NCBI RefSeq assembly: GCF_002943715.1
Contig: NZ_MQUA01000013.1
Coordinates: 1,047,001 to 1,111,000, forward strand
Source: Polaribacter filamentus
Lineage (GTDB): Bacteria; Bacteroidota; Bacteroidia; Flavobacteriales; Flavobacteriaceae
Direction of reading: 5' to 3'
DNA: 64,000 bases
The notes under the pieces are model-generated. The model saw only the letters and a list, made by a program, of their open reading frames with translations, made no database searches and had not been told where the DNA came from. A program made the translations under genes and the position numbers. Below, piece by piece: positions 8,615-17,208 of this stretch (the first letter of the stretch is position 1; the number at the start of each line of letters is the position of its first letter).

Positions 8615-9817
8615 GTGAAAATTAGACAAAAAACAGAGTTAGAATTTATTATCATCATGGCATCTTTAATGTCATTAGTAGCATTATCTATAGACGCTTT
8701 ATTACCTGCAATTTCAGATATTAGCAAATCAATACACATCGTAGACCTTAAGAATAATCAGTTATTCATTACAATGATTTTTTTAGGATTAGGATTTGGA
8801 CAACTAATTTCTGGTCCTTTGTCCGATAGTTTTGGCAGAAAACCAGTAATTTATGTCGGTTTCATTGTTTTTGCCCTCGCAAGTCTTATCTGTGTTTTTG
8901 CAAGCAGTCTAGAAATGATGATTGTTGGTCGACTTTTGCAAGGTATTGGTCTTTCTGCGCCAAGAACCATAAGTATCGCAATGGTTAGAGATCGTTTTAG
9001 TGGTAATTACATGGCAAAGGTGATGTCTTTTATTGTTGTAATTTTTATTCTTGTACCCGTTATTGCACCTGCATTGGGTAAATTGATGTTAGATGCGTAC
9101 GGTTGGCGATCTATTTTTTACAGTCAATTAGTATTTGGTTTTTTTGTAATGATTTGGTTTTGGAAACGTCAACCAGAAACTTTAAAACCAGAAAATAAAA
9201 AGAAGTTTAAATTCTCGCTATTTATAGACGGGGCAAAAGAATTTATTAAACATAAAAATGCTGTGATTTTTACCTTATTTTCTGGTTTTATTACGGGTTC
9301 CTTTATGGTGTATTTAAGTGCTAGCCAAATAATATTTGAGCAACAGTATGATTTAAAAGAAGAGTTTCCATTTATTTTTTCAGGCTTAGCAATAAGCATT
9401 GGTTTGGCAACTTTTTTAAATGGAAATCTAGTAGTACGGCTTGGGATGTATAAATTGGTGTCAATTTTTACCGTTGTATTTACGATTGCTCCTTTTTTTT
9501 ACATTTTACTTTTTTCTGGAGAAAGCAATCCTAGCATTTATATTTTACTTCTATTTTTTGGAATCCAATTCTTTTCTATTGGTTTTCTATTTGGAAATAC
9601 AAGAGCGTTAGCCATGGAGTCGATTGGTCATATTGCCGGCGTTGGAGCCGCAATTAACGGTTTTGGTTCTACAATTATGGCGGTACCTATAGCTACATTT
9701 ATAGGTAGTTTTATAAACGACAGGGCCTTACCTCTTTTTATTGGTTTTTTTGTCTGTGGATTTCTTTCTTTAACATTAATTGCATTTCTAAAATTTACGG
9801 AAAAGAAGAAAGTATAG
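8615..9817 (+). CDS. MFS multidrug exporter, Bcr/CflA type
   Basis: A 400-residue major facilitator with 12 predicted membrane helices. Conserved signs are SIDALLPAISDI in helix 1 and the MFS loop motif GPLSDSFGRKPV between helices 2 and 3. VGRLLQGIGLSAPRTISIAMVRD in helices 4-5 (in part QGIGLSAPRT) is typical of Bcr/CflA drug-resistance transporters. The substrate cannot be read from sequence. The start is GTG 8615; the alternative ATG at residue 15 (MASLMSLVALSID) is possible given the promoter position. Confidence 0.85.
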   Translation: MKIRQKTELEFIIIMASLMSLVALSIDALLPAISDISKSIHIVDLKNNQLFITMIFLGLGFGQLISGPLSDSFGRKPVIYVGFIVFALASLICVFASSLEMMIVGRLLQGIGLSAPRTISIAMVRDRFSGNYMAKVMSFIVVIFILVPVIAPALGKLMLDAYGWRSIFYSQLVFGFFVMIWFWKRQPETLKPENKKKFKFSLFIDGAKEFIKHKNAVIFTLFSGFITGSFMVYLSASQIIFEQQYDLKEEFPFIFSGLAISIGLATFLNGNLVVRLGMYKLVSIFTVVFTIAPFFYILLFSGESNPSIYILLLFFGIQFFSIGFLFGNTRALAMESIGHIAGVGAAINGFGSTIMAVPIATFIGSFINDRALPLFIGFFVCGFLSLTLIAFLKFTEKKKV

Positions 9818-9857
9818 TTTCAAAACCTGCATAATCTATTTTTAATAATTAATAAAA

Positions 9858-10562
9858 ATGAACTTAAAGATAATTTTTGAAGATGAATATCTTCTTTGTG
9901 TAAACAAGCCTAATAACGTTTTAGTGCATCATGCTTTTCATTCTAGAAATGTTGCTGATGAAGATTCTCTTTTACAAATTATAGAGCACGATAAAGGTTT
10001 AAAAGTCTACCCTATTCATAGATTAGATAGAAAAACATCAGGAATTATTTTACTCGCAAAACAAAAGGAATTCGTTTCAAAGTTTCAAGAATTATTTACA
10101 AAAAGCGAAATTCAAAAAACCTATTACGGCATTGTCCGCGGATTTTCTCCAGACGAAAAAACAATAGATACTCCTGTTAAAGGACGTGATGCAAATGTTC
10201 ACAAAGAAGCCTTAACTTATTTAAAAACCCTAGAGAAAGTAACATTAAATATTCCGGTAAAACCGTATGATTCTTCGCGTTATAGTTTGGTAGAATTATC
10301 GCCAAAAACAGGAAGAATGCATCAATTAAGAGTGCATACCAATAAAATAAGTCATCCTTTAATTGGCGACGCTAAGTATGGTGATAAAAATCACGACCTC
10401 ATGTTTGAGGAGAATTTTGGTTGGAAAAATCTTTTTTTACATGCAGGGAAATTAGAGTTTACACATCCTTTTTCTTCAGAACAATTAATTTTAAAAGCTT
10501 CTTTTCCAAAAGACTGGACTGCTTCATTCGAAGCTTTTTCTTGGGAAAATCCATTGGATTAA
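9858..10562 (+). CDS. truC: RluA/TruC-type pseudouridine synthase
   Basis: 234 residues of the RluA superfamily, which isomerises uridine in rRNA or tRNA. The catalytic motif HRLDRKTSGIILLAK holds the nucleophilic Asp. The RNA-binding/active-site pieces TGRMHQLRVHTNKISHPLIGD and LHAGKLEFTHP (partial quotes) are in place. There is no S4 domain, and the short N-terminus (IIFEDEYLLCVNKPNNVLVH) matches the TruC group that modifies tRNA U65. The subgroup is inferred, so the symbol is tentative. Confidence 0.8.
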   Translation: MNLKIIFEDEYLLCVNKPNNVLVHHAFHSRNVADEDSLLQIIEHDKGLKVYPIHRLDRKTSGIILLAKQKEFVSKFQELFTKSEIQKTYYGIVRGFSPDEKTIDTPVKGRDANVHKEALTYLKTLEKVTLNIPVKPYDSSRYSLVELSPKTGRMHQLRVHTNKISHPLIGDAKYGDKNHDLMFEENFGWKNLFLHAGKLEFTHPFSSEQLILKASFPKDWTASFEAFSWENPLD

Positions 10563-10574
10563 AATACGATTACA

Positions 10575-10675
10575 CAGAGATTCGTTCAGCAAAAAAAAAA
10601 GAGATTCACTGAGAAATTTTTAAAAAAACCTCCGTGAATCTCTATGTAAAATGCTGTGTATCTCTGCGTAATATC
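10575..10675. terminator. Nested hairpin between convergent genes
   Basis: AGAGATTCAC (10600-10609) pairs perfectly with GTGAATCTCT (10634-10643), and an outer CAGAGAT/ATCTCTG pair brackets it. It lies between the pseudouridine synthase and the convergent CPXCG gene, so it could stop both. The wording (GTGAATCTCT, TCTCTGCGTAA) also resembles dispersed intergenic repeats common in Bacteroidetes. Confidence 0.55.
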
Positions 10676-10683
10676 CGCTCTTA

Positions 10684-10869
10684 TTATTGCTCTATAGACT
10701 GAGAATCAAATCCAATAAGTTCACCACTTTCAAATCTAGGCGACACTTCTATAGGATTGCAACAAACTTCGCAATCTTCAATATATGTTTGATGTCTAAC
10801 GCTCGAATCTAATATCATTGAAATTTCTTCCCAACAATGAGGACACTGAAAAAAATGCTCTAACTCCAC
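10684..10869 (-). CDS. CPXCG-motif cysteine-rich small protein
   Basis: A 61-residue protein with two cysteine pairs, CPHC and CEVCC, expected to bind one zinc. The family (CPXCG cysteine-rich) normally reads CPYCGE...DCEVCCRPI; here the first motif is CPHCWE, so the glycine is changed to tryptophan. The function is unknown. Only two bases separate it from the oxidoreductase gene upstream, so they are probably co-transcribed. Confidence 0.85.
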   Translation of the reverse strand: MELEHFFQCPHCWEEISMILDSSVRHQTYIEDCEVCCNPIEVSPRFESGELIGFDSQSIEQ

Positions 10870-10871
10870 TT

Positions 10872-11879
10872 TTATTCTTCTATTACTTTTAAAACTAATT
10901 TTCCGTTTTTATCACCAGAAAATAATCTGTTATACGTTTCATGAAAGTTTTCAATTCCCTCGTAAATATCTTCTCTAGATTTTAGTTTGCCTTCTTTCAT
11001 CCAAATTCCCATTTGTTTTGCAGCTTCACCAAAATTTTTGGTATAATCCATCACCACCATTCCTTGCATGGTAGAGCGTGTAACTAAAAGAGATAAATAA
11101 TTACTTGGTCCATCAATTTTAGACTTGTTATTGTATTGAGAAATTGCGCCACAAATAACAACTCTTGCGTGCATTCTTAACTTGCTTAAAGCTGCGTCCA
11201 AAATTAAACCACCAACATTATCAAAAAACACATCAACTCCGTTTGGGCATTTTTTCTTTAAAGCAGTATAAATATTTTCTGATTTATAATCAATAGCATC
11301 ATCAAAACCTAACTCGTTGATTAAATAATCGCACTTATCTTTTCCGCCTGCAATCCCGATTACGGTACAGCCTTTAATTTTTGCAATTTGTCCAACAACA
11401 CTTCCAACTGCACCTGCAGCTCCAGAAACCAATACAATATCTCCTTCTTTAATTTTACCAACTTCTGTAATTCCGAAATAAGCAGTCATTCCGGGCATAC
11501 CTAAAGTACCAATATACATTTGCATTGGCGCTAAACGTGTGTCTACTTTATACCAACCATCGCCGTTTGTAATGGCAAATTGTTGCACACCGCCCCAACT
11601 TGTAACACAATCTCCAATTTCGAATTTAGGATTTCCATTATTTTTAATTACTTTTCCAATAGAACCAGCTCTCATTACATCGTCAATGGCAACCGGAGGA
11701 ATGTATGATTTTGAATCATTCATCCAACCACGCATTGCAGGATCTAAAGAAATATAATGCTGTTGCACCAAAATTTCTCCTTCTTGTAATTCAGGAACAG
11801 AATTATTTTCTAGTTGCCAAGTAGCTGCATCTGGAACACCAGAAGGACGTTTTTTAAATATGATTTGTTTGTTATTCAT
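10872..11879 (-). CDS. NADP-dependent medium-chain oxidoreductase
   Basis: 335 residues of the zinc-independent medium-chain dehydrogenase superfamily, close to leukotriene B4 12-hydroxydehydrogenase / CurA-type 2-alkenal reductases. Seen are LDPAMRGWM near residue 50, LGMPGMTAYFGITEVGKIKEGD, the nucleotide-binding glycine motif VSGAAGAVGSVVGQIAK, and DNVGGLILDAAL. These enzymes reduce alkenal or enone double bonds with NADPH. The natural substrate cannot be predicted. Confidence 0.87.
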   Translation of the reverse strand: MNNKQIIFKKRPSGVPDAATWQLENNSVPELQEGEILVQQHYISLDPAMRGWMNDSKSYIPPVAIDDVMRAGSIGKVIKNNGNPKFEIGDCVTSWGGVQQFAITNGDGWYKVDTRLAPMQMYIGTLGMPGMTAYFGITEVGKIKEGDIVLVSGAAGAVGSVVGQIAKIKGCTVIGIAGGKDKCDYLINELGFDDAIDYKSENIYTALKKKCPNGVDVFFDNVGGLILDAALSKLRMHARVVICGAISQYNNKSKIDGPSNYLSLLVTRSTMQGMVVMDYTKNFGEAAKQMGIWMKEGKLKSREDIYEGIENFHETYNRLFSGDKNGKLVLKVIEE

Positions 11880-11912
11880 GTCTGCTATGTTTTTTTCTGT
11901 TGCTAAATATAC

Positions 11913-13904
11913 TTAATAATTATGTAAATCTTGTATTGCTTTTGTTAAGTTTGATTTTCCTAGATATTGTTTTTCTAGATCAGGTTGAAAAGGAATTGGT
12001 GTCTCTAAGCTAGCTACCCTTTTAATAGGAGCATCTAAAAATTCAAAACAATTTTCATTGATTAAAGCAGATATGTCACTTGCAATTCCGCCAAACATAG
12101 AATCTTCTTGAACTATTAGTGCTTTTCCTGTTTTTTTAACGGATGCGTAAATCGTTTCAACATCCAAAGGTTGCAAAGTTCTTAAATCAATTACGTCCAC
12201 AGCTATTTCTGATAAATTTTCTAAAGCATCTAAAACCCAATGAATTGCAGCTCCATAACTTATAATTGTTAACTGATTTCCTTCTTTTAAAAGTGCTGCT
12301 TTACCAATTTCTGTTGTAAAGTAACCTTCAGAAACTTCTTGATAAACAGATCTATACAATCCTTTATGTTCAAAAAATAACACCGGATTTGGGTCGTTAA
12401 TAGCACTGATCATCAATCCTTTTGCATCTTGAGGAAATGCAGGATATATTACTTTTAAACCAGGTGTTTTTGTAAACCAAGCTTCATTTGTTTGACTGTG
12501 AAAAGGCCCAGCTCCTACTCCTGCTCCACAAGGCATTCGTATCACAACATCCGCAATTTGCGACCATCTATAATGAGATTTTGCCAGTAAATTTACAATC
12601 GGATTAAAACCTGTAGAAACAAAATCTGCAAACTGCATTTCTACAATCGATTTTATTCCGTTTACTGATAAACCATACGCAGCAGAAACAATGACAGATT
12701 CACAAATTGGTGTATTTCTAACTCTTTCTTTACCAAAAGCGTCTAAAAAACCATCTGTAATTTTAAAAGCGCCGCCATATTCTGCAATATCCTGACCCAT
12801 AATTACCAAATCTTCATGTTTTTGCATCGCTTCTTTTAATCCTTCAGCAATCGCATCAACAAAACGAATATTCTTTTTTTGAGATGAAGGCTGCACTTCT
12901 TCATGTTCAAAAGATTTATAAACATCATTGAGTTCAGTTTCTAGGTTTGCAATAATTTTTTCTTCATCAAAAGCAATTTGAAGATGCTCGTTAATTTCAT
13001 GAATAATTTCTTTTTTATAAGAAACTTCAATTTCTTCCGTAAGTATCTCTTTTTGTTTTAAAAACTCTTTATAATTTTCTAAAGGATCTTTTGCTGCCCA
13101 AAAATCCATTAAATCTTGAGGAACATATTTTGTACCGCTCGCTTCTTCATGTCCGCGCATTCTAAAAGTTTTAAACTCCAATAATATAGGCCTCGGATTT
13201 TGGCGAACACTTTTTGCTATTTCATTCACTTTTGTATATACTTCAAGAATATTGTTACCGTCTATAATATGACTTTCCATTCCGTAACCAATTCCTTTAT
13301 CGGCAATATCCTTGCAATTAAATTGTTCGGATGTTGGCGTTGACAGGCCGTAACCATTATTTTCAACACAAAATAACACAGGTAAACTCCAAACAGAAGC
13401 TACATTTAATGCTTCATGAAAATCACCTTCACTTGTGCCGCCTTCACCTGTAAAAACAGCACAAATTTTGTTGTTGTTCTTCAGTTTATTGGCAAGTGCA
13501 ATTCCGTCTGCAATGCCCAATTGCGGACCTAAATGCGAAATCATTCCTACAATATTATATTCTTGGGTTCCAAAATGAAAACTTCGTTCTCTGCCTTTTG
13601 TAAAGCCATTCATTTTTCCTTGCCATTGAGAAAATAATCGATACAAAGGAATTTCTCTCGAAGTAAAAACGCCTAGATTTCTATGCATTGGCAAAATATA
13701 TTCGTCATTTTCTAGCGCGGCTGTTACACCTATAGAAATTGCCTCTTGTCCAATACCAGAAAACCATTTAGAAATTTTTCCTTGACGCAATAGAATGAGC
13801 ATTTTTTCTTCAATTAACCGCGGTTTTAGCATTTTCTTATACAAACTAAGGAACAGTGCCTTATCGAGCTCGTACTTTATATTATAATCAATTAAAGGGT
13901 TCAT
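11913..13904 (-). CDS. 2-oxoacid dehydrogenase E1, fused alpha and beta
   Basis: 663 residues joining the E1 alpha and beta subunits of a thiamine-diphosphate 2-oxoacid dehydrogenase, most like branched-chain 2-oxoisovalerate dehydrogenase. The alpha half (to about 330) has IGQEAISIGVTAAL and the ThDP motif beginning FTGEGGTSEGDFHEA and closing at VENNGYG. The beta half (about 345-663) has MGQDIAEYGGAFKITDG, CESVIVSAAYGLS, MQFADF and a transketolase C-terminal domain with VIDLRTLQPLD. The fusion is usual in Bacteroidetes. The Lrp regulator upstream on the same strand fits amino-acid control, which is an inference. Confidence 0.9.
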   Translation of the reverse strand: MNPLIDYNIKYELDKALFLSLYKKMLKPRLIEEKMLILLRQGKISKWFSGIGQEAISIGVTAALENDEYILPMHRNLGVFTSREIPLYRLFSQWQGKMNGFTKGRERSFHFGTQEYNIVGMISHLGPQLGIADGIALANKLKNNNKICAVFTGEGGTSEGDFHEALNVASVWSLPVLFCVENNGYGLSTPTSEQFNCKDIADKGIGYGMESHIIDGNNILEVYTKVNEIAKSVRQNPRPILLEFKTFRMRGHEEASGTKYVPQDLMDFWAAKDPLENYKEFLKQKEILTEEIEVSYKKEIIHEINEHLQIAFDEEKIIANLETELNDVYKSFEHEEVQPSSQKKNIRFVDAIAEGLKEAMQKHEDLVIMGQDIAEYGGAFKITDGFLDAFGKERVRNTPICESVIVSAAYGLSVNGIKSIVEMQFADFVSTGFNPIVNLLAKSHYRWSQIADVVIRMPCGAGVGAGPFHSQTNEAWFTKTPGLKVIYPAFPQDAKGLMISAINDPNPVLFFEHKGLYRSVYQEVSEGYFTTEIGKAALLKEGNQLTIISYGAAIHWVLDALENLSEIAVDVIDLRTLQPLDVETIYASVKKTGKALIVQEDSMFGGIASDISALINENCFEFLDAPIKRVASLETPIPFQPDLEKQYLGKSNLTKAIQDLHNY

Positions 13905-13960
13905 AAATTATATATTTCATAATTTAGAACAAACATACAGATTAAGAATATGATTCCATA

Positions 13961-13997
13961 AAAAAATCCTTATCATTTTTAATGATAAGGATTTTTT
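13961..13997 (-). terminator. Perfect 17-bp terminator hairpin
   Basis: AAAAAATCCTTATCATT and AATGATAAGGATTTTTT form a perfect 17-bp stem with a 3-base loop. It lies just past the stop of the minus-strand Lrp gene, and the stem ends supply T tracts on either strand. Confidence 0.88.
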
Positions 13998-14019
13998 AAA
14001 AAAGTTATAAAATATGCGT

Positions 14020-14499
14020 TTATAAATCAGCAAAAATTGCGTGCATCATTCTTTTTTTATCGTTGATACTCTCTTCTAAAGCAATCATCGTTTCTGTTCT
14101 ATTTACACCAGGAATATCATCAATTCTATAAATAATATCCTTAGCATCATTGGTCCCTCTTGCTCTTACTTTACAGAAAATATTATATTTACCGGCAGTA
14201 ACATAGGCAACTGTGACATTTTCTATTTTTCTTAAATTTTCTATCACAGATTGTGTCAAAGAGGTTTTTTCTAAGAAAACTCCTACATGCGCTATAAAAG
14301 AATAGCCCATTTTTTCGTAGTTTAAGGTCAATGTAGAACCTTGAATAATTCCTTCATCCTCCATTTTTTTAACACGAACATGAATAGTTCCTGCAGACAC
14401 TAATAACTGTTTCGCAATATCCGTAAAAGGAGTTCTTGCATTCTCTATTAAAACGTCTAAGATTTGATGATCAATTTCATCTAAGGTAAATTTTTTCAT
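14020..14499 (-). CDS. Lrp/AsnC family transcription regulator
   Basis: 159 residues. An N-terminal winged-helix domain (LDEIDHQILDVLIENARTPF; VSAGTIHVRVKKMEDEGII) is followed by a RAM ligand-binding domain (AHVGVFLEK; VTAGKYNIFCKV; IDDIPGVNRTETMIAL). Lrp/AsnC proteins form octamers and sense amino acids. The next gene downstream is the fused E1, beyond a terminator, so the pair are separate units. A TAnnTTTG-type -7 element lies on the minus strand at 14526-14533. Confidence 0.92.
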   Translation of the reverse strand: MKKFTLDEIDHQILDVLIENARTPFTDIAKQLLVSAGTIHVRVKKMEDEGIIQGSTLTLNYEKMGYSFIAHVGVFLEKTSLTQSVIENLRKIENVTVAYVTAGKYNIFCKVRARGTNDAKDIIYRIDDIPGVNRTETMIALEESINDKKRMMHAIFADL

Positions 14500-14525
14500 T
14501 TTTGTGTATTATTCAATTAATAATA

Positions 14526-14533
14526 CAAATTTA
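14526..14533 (-). promoter_or_regulatory. TAnnTTTG -7 element for the Lrp gene
   Basis: On the minus strand TAAATTTG fits the -7 consensus, 27 bases upstream of the start codon. It sits in a palindrome-rich AT stretch (TTAATTAA type), a plausible autoregulatory site. No clear -33 element was seen. Confidence 0.4.
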
Positions 14534-14574
14534 TGAATTTAATTTAATTAAATTCAAAATAATATAAGAAATAT

Positions 14575-15633
14575 TTAATTATTAACACTCTCGAAAACGA
14601 TTTCGTGGTGTCCAAATTTCATTTTTAAGTCATTTTCATCTACTTTCTGTAATTTTGAAAGTAATTTTCCATTTTTAATTTCGTCTTTATATTGAAACGC
14701 AACCTCTTTTTTGGCGTCTGAAAAACGATGAATAACGTCATAAAAGATTTTATCATTATTAGGTATGTTAAAATAAGGCCCATAAGCATCAAAATTTACT
14801 GCTGTTGCAATATGATGTAATCCTTGCAAGATTGAATAAAACGTATATTCTCTAGAAGCTTCTCTATTATAATCATCAGGATAATGACCAGATTCAATTA
14901 AAATAGTATTATACCCTAATTTTTGGAAATTATCTCCAGTAGCCGTCGGATAAAATTCATCCGTATATCTGCCTATAAAATTAGGAATAATGGTTTGCAA
15001 CAATGAATTCATAGCAACAATAACGTTCATTGTTTGCTTTCTACCATTTGTTAATGTTCTAGTTTCATCTTCTGATGGTGCTAAAAAAGAAATAGTTGCT
15101 GGGTTTTTGGTGCCTTCTACTCCGAAAATAGTTCTTTGATCGTGTAAATTAAAGCAAAACTGCGGATCAAATTCCTCTAAAAAGTTTCTTAAAAGATTGC
15201 TTTCCTTAGCAACTCTATCAACGGCATCTCTATTTAAATCGATGTTATTTGCATTGACTCTGGTATACACTTGAGATCCATCGGGATTTAACATCGGAAT
15301 AAAAACAAGTGTACATTCTTTTAAAATTGTTTTAAACTCTTGTTCGTTACAATTAGAAAAGCAATTAAAAATATCAAACAAAGCTTTTGTGCCAGTACTT
15401 TCATTTCCGTGCATTTGCGACCACAATAGAATTCTCTTTTTTCCTGATCCTATTTTTAACTTATAGATAGTTCTTTGTTGTTCAGAAAGACCTAGTTGCG
15501 TAATTTCAAATACTTCTTGATGTTTTAAAAATAGCTTTTCGATATTCTTGAAAGTAATCCATTTACCAAAAAGGCTAGTTTCTTTTTGGTTTTTAAAAAT
15601 TTTCTTTAGTACTACTAATGATAAAATTTGCAC
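14575..15633 (-). CDS. M14 family zinc carboxypeptidase
   Basis: 352 residues of metallopeptidase family M14. Zinc ligands appear as MHGNEST (H..E) and later in CFNLHDQR. Substrate-binding residues are in NANNIDLNRDAVD, and the catalytic glutamate region is ILIESGHYPDD. The N-terminus has no clear signal peptide (MQILSLVVLKKIFKNQ), so the location is uncertain. It is divergent from the XRE regulator; the 350-base gap holds two TTACAATTGTAA palindromes, the first only 62 bases upstream of this start. Confidence 0.85.
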   Translation of the reverse strand: MQILSLVVLKKIFKNQKETSLFGKWITFKNIEKLFLKHQEVFEITQLGLSEQQRTIYKLKIGSGKKRILLWSQMHGNESTGTKALFDIFNCFSNCNEQEFKTILKECTLVFIPMLNPDGSQVYTRVNANNIDLNRDAVDRVAKESNLLRNFLEEFDPQFCFNLHDQRTIFGVEGTKNPATISFLAPSEDETRTLTNGRKQTMNVIVAMNSLLQTIIPNFIGRYTDEFYPTATGDNFQKLGYNTILIESGHYPDDYNREASREYTFYSILQGLHHIATAVNFDAYGPYFNIPNNDKIFYDVIHRFSDAKKEVAFQYKDEIKNGKLLSKLQKVDENDLKMKFGHHEIVFESVNN

Positions 15634-15694
15634 GGGTTTATCCTGTTTAGAAATGCAAATTTACAACTTTGAAAATAAGTTACCAATTACAATA

Positions 15695-15730
15695 TTACAA
15701 TTGTAAATTATATCAATATTACAATTGTAA
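15695..15730. promoter_or_regulatory. Two TTACAATTGTAA operator-like palindromes
   Basis: The perfect 12-base palindrome TTACAATTGTAA occurs at 15695-15706 and 15719-15730, centres 24 bases apart, i.e. on nearly the same helix face. Both sit in a repeated ATATTACAATTGTAAAT context. They lie just upstream of a TTTG-N18-TACTTTTG promoter-like pair (15732-15761). The obvious candidate binder is the XRE protein at 15982. Confidence 0.6.
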
Positions 15731-15731
15731 A

Positions 15732-15761
15732 TTTGATTGTTATAGATTTTATTTACTTTTG
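15732..15761 (+). promoter_or_regulatory. Promoter-like TTTG-N18-TACTTTTG
   Basis: A -33 TTTG (15732-15735) and a -7 TACTTTTG (15754-15761) are 18 bases apart, near the Bacteroidetes optimum. It abuts the second TTACAATTGTAA palindrome, which would overlap bound polymerase. It reads toward the XRE gene with a leader of about 215 bases. Confidence 0.5.
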
Positions 15762-15930
15762 TAAACCGAAACCGTTTCTAAAACATTGTAAACAACAGGC
15801 AAACACTTTAGGTGAATTTATATCAATTTATAATGCCTATAAAATTCTATTTATTAGTATATTATACATATTAATTAAAGTATAGGTTTATCTCTAAAGC
15901 ACCTATTTATGAACAATCTATTTAATCCAT

Positions 15931-15961
15931 TTTGCTGTTTACAAAGTTTAATTTACATTTG
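15931..15961 (+). promoter_or_regulatory. Promoter TTTG-N19-TACATTTG
   Basis: TTTG (15931-15934), 19 bases, then TACATTTG (15954-15961) fits the Bacteroidetes primary sigma consensus exactly. The XRE start codon is 20 bases further on. Confidence 0.75.
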
Positions 15962-15981
15962 TAATACAATAAGAGGTTACA

Positions 15982-16332
15982 ATGATAAACAGTTTAGAAT
16001 TTACAACTAGGATTAAAAAAGTGATGGATCTTCATGATTTAACGGCTTCTTTATTCGCAGATAGAATAGGCGTTCAGCGTTCAAGCATCTCTCATATTTT
16101 GTCTGGAAGGAACAAACCAAGTTTGGATTTTATTTTAAAAATAACCTCAGAGTTTAAGGATGTAGATATTCATTGGTTGCTAAACGGAAAAGGTTTTTTC
16201 CCTAAAAATGAAGAAACTGATAACCTAACTGCTTCTTCAACTTTATTTGCAGACACCTCAAATGATGGAAAACGAATTCAAAGAATTGTTGTTTTTTATA
16301 CGGATGGAACTTTCGAGGAATATCAAAAATAG
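15982..16332 (+). CDS. XRE family helix-turn-helix regulator
   Basis: 116 residues. A lambda-repressor-type helix-turn-helix occupies residues 6-65 (FTTRIKKVMDLHDLTASLFA; RIGVQRSSISHILSGRNKPS; LDFILKITSEF), followed by DIHWLLNGKG and a C-terminal strand ending RIQRIVVFYTDGTFEEYQ. This layout is common for chromosomal regulators in Flavobacteriia. It precedes the HipA-like kinase by 96 bases, an order like hipB-hipA, but the protein is also found next to M14 peptidase genes, so a functional link to the kinase is unproven. Confidence 0.85.
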   Translation: MINSLEFTTRIKKVMDLHDLTASLFADRIGVQRSSISHILSGRNKPSLDFILKITSEFKDVDIHWLLNGKGFFPKNEETDNLTASSTLFADTSNDGKRIQRIVVFYTDGTFEEYQK

Positions 16333-16428
16333 TTAGATGAAGAAAGTTTGAAGTTTAGTGATAAACGAAATAAAAATGAAGTTTCCGTTTTGGCAAAGAA
16401 CTTATTTAAATAGCATATTTTAGTACTT

Positions 16429-17208
16429 ATGAATAAAATTGATATTCGAACCGTAAATGTTACTCAATACTTACAACCTCTTAGAGAAGGCGGTTCTTTA
16501 CCGGCCATCGTAAAAGCGGATGACGGGTTTTTATATGTGCTAAAATTTAGAGGTGCCGGACAAGGTAAGAAAGCCTTGATATCAGAATTTATTGGTGGCG
16601 AACTGGCAAGAGCCATGAATTTAAAGGTTCCGGAGCTCGTCTTTATGAATCTTGATGATTCTTTTAGCAAAACAGAACCTGATGAAGAAATTCAGGATTT
16701 GCTAAAATTCAGTGTTGGCTTAAACTTGGGTTTGCATTTTTTATCCAGTGCCATCACCTACGATCCTTTGGTTTCCGATATTGATTCTTTAACTGCTTCG
16801 AAAGTGGTACTTTTAGATAGTTTGATTAGCAATATTGACAGAACCGCTAAAAACACCAATTTACTAAATTGGAACAAAGAACTTTGGATTATTGACAATG
16901 GTGCAAGCTTGTACTTTCATCACAATTGGGAAACTTGGGAAAACCATTTAACAAGAACCTTCCCGCTGATAAAAGACCATGTGCTTTTATCGAAAGCAAC
17001 TTCTTTAAAAGAAGCTTCATTAGAAATAAAACAACTCATAAATGCGGATGTAATAAATGAAATTATTGCGAATATTCCGGAAGATTGGTTATTGAGTGAA
17101 GGTGATTTTTTAAATCCCAATGAAATGAGAGCTGCCTATATTTCTTTTTTAAACACCAAATTGTTACTGATAGATAAATTAGTTAAAGAAGCCGCAGATG
17201 CAAGATAA
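16429..17208 (+). CDS. HipA-like kinase (HipA_2 family)
   Basis: 259 residues, shorter than classical HipA (about 440). Kinase landmarks are present: YVLKF with Lys39, SEFIGGELA with Glu53, the catalytic loop SNIDRTAKNTNL (Asp137, Asn142) and the Mg-binding IIDNG (Asp156). So the fold looks catalytically intact. HipA kinases phosphorylate proteins such as glutamyl-tRNA synthetase; the target of this shorter branch is not known to me. It overlaps the DUF3037 gene by 11 bases, a pairing seen in many bacteria. Some databases mislabel the family as aminotransferase class I/II. Confidence 0.82.
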   Translation: MNKIDIRTVNVTQYLQPLREGGSLPAIVKADDGFLYVLKFRGAGQGKKALISEFIGGELARAMNLKVPELVFMNLDDSFSKTEPDEEIQDLLKFSVGLNLGLHFLSSAITYDPLVSDIDSLTASKVVLLDSLISNIDRTAKNTNLLNWNKELWIIDNGASLYFHHNWETWENHLTRTFPLIKDHVLLSKATSLKEASLEIKQLINADVINEIIANIPEDWLLSEGDFLNPNEMRAAYISFLNTKLLLIDKLVKEAADAR

